Shown here: positions 61,028-64,000 of the stretch, in pieces
How positions within the stretch are numbered: position 1 is the stretch's first letter
How the letters are laid out: every line of letters starts with the position of its first letter
DNA from: DASUKL01 sp036278755
GTDB taxonomy: Bacteria > Chloroflexota > Limnocylindria > Limnocylindrales > CSP1-4
Length of the DNA: 64,000 nt
Direction of reading: 5' to 3'
Assembly: GCA_036278755.1 (NCBI GenBank)
Contig: DASUKL010000043.1
Coordinates: 1 to 64,000, forward strand
Notes under the pieces: generated by a model
What the model saw: the letters and a program-made list of their open reading frames with translations, nothing else
Told to the model about the DNA's origin: nothing
Database searches by the model: none
Program-made: the position numbers and the translations under genes

Positions 61028-62571
61028 AGCTCGTGGACCGCGGCGAGGCCCCGGATGCGATCGGCCACGGCGTCGTCCACCGGGTCGTCGAGGGCCAGGA
61101 TCATGAAGGCATCAGCGCGCGGCAGGGAGCGGGCGACGTGCATGGCGCTGATGTTGACGTCGGCCTCGCCCAGGATGGCCCCCACGCGGCCGATGGTGCC
61201 CGGGAGGTCCTCGTGGCGGGTGACCAGCATCCACTCGCTGGGGGCGATGTCCAGCCAGTGCTCGCCCAGCCGGACGAGGCGGGGCTCGCCGTTGGCCAGG
61301 GTGCCGCCGACGATCGTGCCGCCCGCGCCGCCGCCCAGCGAGACGAGGGAGGCGTAGCGCCCGGCGTCGGCCGTCCGCCGCTCGACGAGGGTCAGGCCCC
61401 TGGCCCGGGCCAGGCTGGGCGCATTGACGAGGTTGACCCGCTCTTCGGTGCTGGCCTCGAGGAGGCCCTGCAGGGCAGCGGCGGTCAGGGGCGCCGCGTC
61501 ATGCTCGGCCAGCTCACCGGCCAGCTCGAGGGTCATCTCGCCAGCCAGGGGCCCCAGCTGGGCCCGCAGGCGGCCGAGGGTCTCGGCCACGGCCAGGTAG
61601 GGCGCCACGACGGGAGCCGTGTCGGGCGTGGCCAGGGGCGCGTTCACCGCGTAGCGGGCCGAGCGGCCCTCCAGGACGTCGACGACCTGCTGCGAGGCCT
61701 CGACCGCGACGCGGATCTGGGCCTCGGCCGTGGAGGCCCCGAGGTGCGGCGTCAGCACGGTCCGCGGGGCATCGAGGAGCGGCGACTCTCGCGGCGGCTC
61801 GGCGGTGAAGACGTCGATGCCGGCGGCCCCGATATGACCGGAGCGCAGCGCCTCGGTGAGGGCCAGCTCGTCGACGATCCCGCCACGGGCCACGTTGAGG
61901 ACGATGGCCCCGGCGGGCATGAGGGCCAGTTCGCGAGCGCCGACGAGCCCGTGGGTCGAGCGCCCGCCGGGCACGTGGACCGTCAGCACGTCGGCCCGGG
62001 CCAGGACCTCGTCAGTCTCGAGCAGGGTGATGCCGTGGGCCGCCGCCACATCAGCCGAGACGAACGGATCGTGGCCCACCACGGCCATCTCCAGGCCCCG
62101 GGCTCGATCGGCCACGGCCAGCCCGATGCGGCCCAGGCCGAGGATGCCGAGGGTCTTGCCTCGCAGCTCGATGCCGGTGAAGGCCGACCGCTTCCACTCC
62201 CCGCGGCGGAGGGAGGCGTCGGCCGCGGCGATCCGGCGGGCTGCGGCCAGCATGAGACCGATGGTCTGCTCCGTGGCCGCGATGGTGTTGCCTGTCGGGG
62301 CATTGACGACCGTGATCCCGGCCCGCGTGGCGGCCTCGACATCGATGTTGTCGACGCCCACCCCGGCCCGACCGATGACCATCAGCCGTGAGCCGGCGGC
62401 GATGGCCTCGGCATCGACCTGGACCTGGCTGCGGACCACGAGCCCCTCGTAGTCGGGCAGGGTGGCCAGCAGGTCGGCCCGCTCGAGGCCGACCCGGACG
62501 TCGACCGCATGGTCGCGGCCGAGGAGATCCAGACCCTCCTGGGCCAGGGCTTCGGCGACGAGGATGCGCAT
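61006..62571 (-). CDS. serA: D-3-phosphoglycerate dehydrogenase
   Basis: A 521-aa long-form SerA that oxidises 3-phosphoglycerate to 3-phosphohydroxypyruvate with NAD+, the first step of serine synthesis. Landmarks are GRAGVGVDNIDVEAATRAGI, the NAD-binding LGILGLGRIGLAVA, the catalytic Arg in NVARGGIVDELAL and the His in LTPHLGASTAEAQ. An allosteric substrate-binding domain and a C-terminal ACT domain (HEDLPGTIGRVGAILGEADV) follow, suggesting serine feedback. It lies 9 bp after the aminotransferase gene in the same direction. Confidence 0.95.
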   Translation of the reverse strand: MRILVAEALAQEGLDLLGRDHAVDVRVGLERADLLATLPDYEGLVVRSQVQVDAEAIAAGSRLMVIGRAGVGVDNIDVEAATRAGITVVNAPTGNTIAATEQTIGLMLAAARRIAAADASLRRGEWKRSAFTGIELRGKTLGILGLGRIGLAVADRARGLEMAVVGHDPFVSADVAAAHGITLLETDEVLARADVLTVHVPGGRSTHGLVGARELALMPAGAIVLNVARGGIVDELALTEALRSGHIGAAGIDVFTAEPPRESPLLDAPRTVLTPHLGASTAEAQIRVAVEASQQVVDVLEGRSARYAVNAPLATPDTAPVVAPYLAVAETLGRLRAQLGPLAGEMTLELAGELAEHDAAPLTAAALQGLLEASTEERVNLVNAPSLARARGLTLVERRTADAGRYASLVSLGGGAGGTIVGGTLANGEPRLVRLGEHWLDIAPSEWMLVTRHEDLPGTIGRVGAILGEADVNISAMHVARSLPRADAFMILALDDPVDDAVADRIRGLAAVHELWLVHLA

Positions 62572-62580
62572 CCCGATCGC

Positions 62581-63825
62581 TCAGACGCCGACGCTGGCCG
62601 GGGCCGCCGGCCGGGCCGCAGCCTGCCCATCGGGCCCGCTCGTCCCCTGAGGGGTGGCGGTCGAGGTCGCGTCGGCGGCTCGGGCCGCAGCCGAGAGGGC
62701 AGCGCCGCGCTCGACCGGTCGGCCGGCTGCGATGAGGGTCGTCTCGATGACGTCGAGAGCGGCCAGGATCTCGGCCAGGTCGACCGAGCCCAGGTGGCCG
62801 ACCCGGAAGATCTTGCCTGCCAGAGCAGCCTGACCGCCGGCCACCACGAGGCCGCGCTGGCGCAGCGCGGCGCTGAAGTCCGGCCAAGCCAGGCCCTCGG
62901 GCAGATGGGCTGCCGTGACCGTATCGGAGGCGTGGGCGGGATCGGCGAAGAGGCTCAGGCCGAGGGCCGCGAGGCCGGCCCGCGTGGCGGCCGCGCAGGC
63001 GGCATGACGGGCGAAGATGGCCGGCAGGCCCTCCTGCCGCATCAGCTCGAGGGCCGCCTCGAGGGCGAAGCAGACGCCGACGGCGGGCGTCCAGGGCGTC
63101 TCGCCCTTGGCCGCGCTGGCCCGGGCTGCGCCGAGGTCGAAGTAGAAGCGCGGCATGGTGGCCTGCTCCGCCGCGGCCACGGCCCGCGGGGAGAGGCTGA
63201 TCATGCCCAGGCCCGGCGGGCACATCCAACTCTTCTGGGAACCCGTGGCCACGACGTCGAGCTGCCAGCCGTCGGTCTCGAACGGCACGGCCCCCAGGCC
63301 GCTGATGCCGTCGACGATGAGCAGGGCCTCGGGCGCCGCGGCATGGACCGCCGTGGCCAATCCGGCCAAGGGATTGGTGACCCCCGTCGAGGTCTCGTTG
63401 TGGGTGACGAGCACGGCATGCGCCGGGCGGCCGGCCTGGCGCATGCCGTCGAGCGCGGCCGTGACGGCCTCGGCGCTGGCGGCCTGGCCCCAGGTCACGG
63501 GGAGGCGGGTCACGTCGGCCCCGTAGCGCTCGGCGATGGCCGCGAACCGGTCGCCGAAGGCGCCGATGCTGACGGCCAGCAGAGGATCGCCCGGCGAGCA
63601 GTGATTGACTACCGCGGCCTCCAGGGCGCCCGTGCCCGAGGCGGTCAGGAGGGCGATCTCGTGCTCCGTCCGGAACACGTCCCGCAGGCCGCTCGTGATC
63701 CGGCCCAGGAGCGACTTGAACTCGGGGCCCCGATGGTTGACCATCTGGCGCCCGCCGGCGGCGCGCACGGTGTCGGGCAGGGGTGTGGGACCGGGGACAC
63801 GCAGGTTCGTCGCGGGCAGGCTCAC
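62581..63825 (-). CDS. Class V aminotransferase (serine-glyoxylate/alanine-glyoxylate type), possible SerC replacement
   Basis: A 414-aa PLP enzyme: PGPTPLPDTVRAAGGRQMVN, HRGPEFKSLLGRI, TASGTGALEAAVVNHCSPGD, VTHNETSTGVTNPLAG, LIVDGISGLGAVPFETDGW and the PLP lysine K198 in TGSQKSWMCPPG. This subgroup is annotated as serine-pyruvate or alanine-glyoxylate aminotransferase. With serA directly downstream and no serC seen, it may convert phosphohydroxypyruvate to phosphoserine, as relatives do in several anaerobes and archaea. GTG 63825 has GGAG 8 nt upstream. The C-terminal 40 residues are Ala/Thr/Pro-rich. Confidence 0.9.
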   Translation of the reverse strand: MSLPATNLRVPGPTPLPDTVRAAGGRQMVNHRGPEFKSLLGRITSGLRDVFRTEHEIALLTASGTGALEAAVVNHCSPGDPLLAVSIGAFGDRFAAIAERYGADVTRLPVTWGQAASAEAVTAALDGMRQAGRPAHAVLVTHNETSTGVTNPLAGLATAVHAAAPEALLIVDGISGLGAVPFETDGWQLDVVATGSQKSWMCPPGLGMISLSPRAVAAAEQATMPRFYFDLGAARASAAKGETPWTPAVGVCFALEAALELMRQEGLPAIFARHAACAAATRAGLAALGLSLFADPAHASDTVTAAHLPEGLAWPDFSAALRQRGLVVAGGQAALAGKIFRVGHLGSVDLAEILAALDVIETTLIAAGRPVERGAALSAAARAADATSTATPQGTSGPDGQAAARPAAPASVGV

Positions 63826-63978
63826 AGGACGGCTCCGTTCGGCGGGTGGCGGGACCCCCCAAGGGTACCGGGATTGACGGAACCGGGCCCGCCGGGGAAG
63901 ATGGCGCCTGCGCTGGCCCTCACGATGGACGTGCCCGAGGGGCAGGGGTGTCGCCGTACGCTGGGAGGCCACTCCTCG
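63826..63978. promoter_or_regulatory. Divergent intergenic region at the right end
   Basis: About 150 bp between the aminotransferase start and a rightward start at 63979. TACGCT at 63957-63962 is a likely -10 for the rightward gene. No riboswitch fold was recognised. Confidence 0.4.
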
Positions 63979-64000
63979 ATGGATGTCACAGGCGATCTGG
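63979..64000 (+). CDS. Start of a gene cut by the window edge
   Basis: ATG 63979 follows GGGAGG at 10 nt and a TACGCT box 16 nt upstream. Only MDVTGDL is visible, so the product cannot be named. Confidence 0.35.

Overview
The window is a very GC-rich bacterial chromosome segment packed with short-spaced or overlapping genes. The gene content points to Chloroflexota, most likely the soil/freshwater Limnocylindria-like group. That placement is inference and rests on: a C5 haem pathway ending in HemQ and ferrochelatase, an F420-type luciferase-like enzyme, an actinobacterial-style FHA/FtsW/PBP cluster, a T-box leader before valS, and a MoxR/DUF58/transglutaminase operon. No phage, insertion sequence or CRISPR array is visible.

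Layout. 1-6.9 kb: the tail of a truncated gene, an AT-richer gap, an LLM-class oxidoreductase, a stretch of hairpins and tandem repeats, a cyanophycin-synthetase-like Mur ligase divergent from an M20 peptidase, the azlCD exporter and a 97-aa protein. 7-11.6 kb: gamma-glutamyltransferase with a two-component system, divergent from a metallo-beta-lactamase-fold hydrolase. 11.6-16.1 kb: an ABC exporter operon (ATPase, 71-aa protein, permease, double-GNAT protein, RsgA) whose leader holds a promoter, a 33-codon ORF and a strong intrinsic terminator. 16.2-21.1 kb: a VirB11-like ATPase with a broken P-loop, an AAA ATPase, a VWA protein and a PII-like c-di-AMP receptor.

21.3-31.3 kb: a nine-gene, translationally coupled run (HTH regulator, hemA, hemCD fusion, hemB, hemQ, hemL, two hemE, hemH) that covers glutamyl-tRNA to haem except coproporphyrinogen oxidase. 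31.3-37.1 kb: class II aldolase, Mrp ATPase, CinA, two membrane-associated proteins and tRNA-Leu(UAG). 37.2-41.1 kb: an array of repeats at 50-51 bp period, then tig-clpP-clpX. 41.2-46.2 kb: a small Cys-containing protein, T-box-valS, zinc-ribbon proteins and a small HTH protein.

46.2-52.7 kb: a BrkB-like membrane protein convergent with a zinc-ribbon protein, then fhaA-fhaB-ftsW/rodA-pbpA. 52.6-60.1 kb: a GH63 glycosidase, and the MoxR-DUF58-transglutaminase operon. 60.2-63.8 kb: an operon of class V aminotransferase, serA and histidine phosphatase, which could together make serine from 3-phosphoglycerate. A divergent gene begins at the right edge.

A recurring theme is a TANNNT box ending exactly 6 nt (sometimes 7-13) before an ATG/GTG with no Shine-Dalgarno sequence. 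The same box and gap precede the tRNA-Leu gene, which suggests many first-in-operon genes are read from leaderless mRNAs, while downstream genes rely on ATGA/GTGA/TGATG overlaps or clear SD sites.
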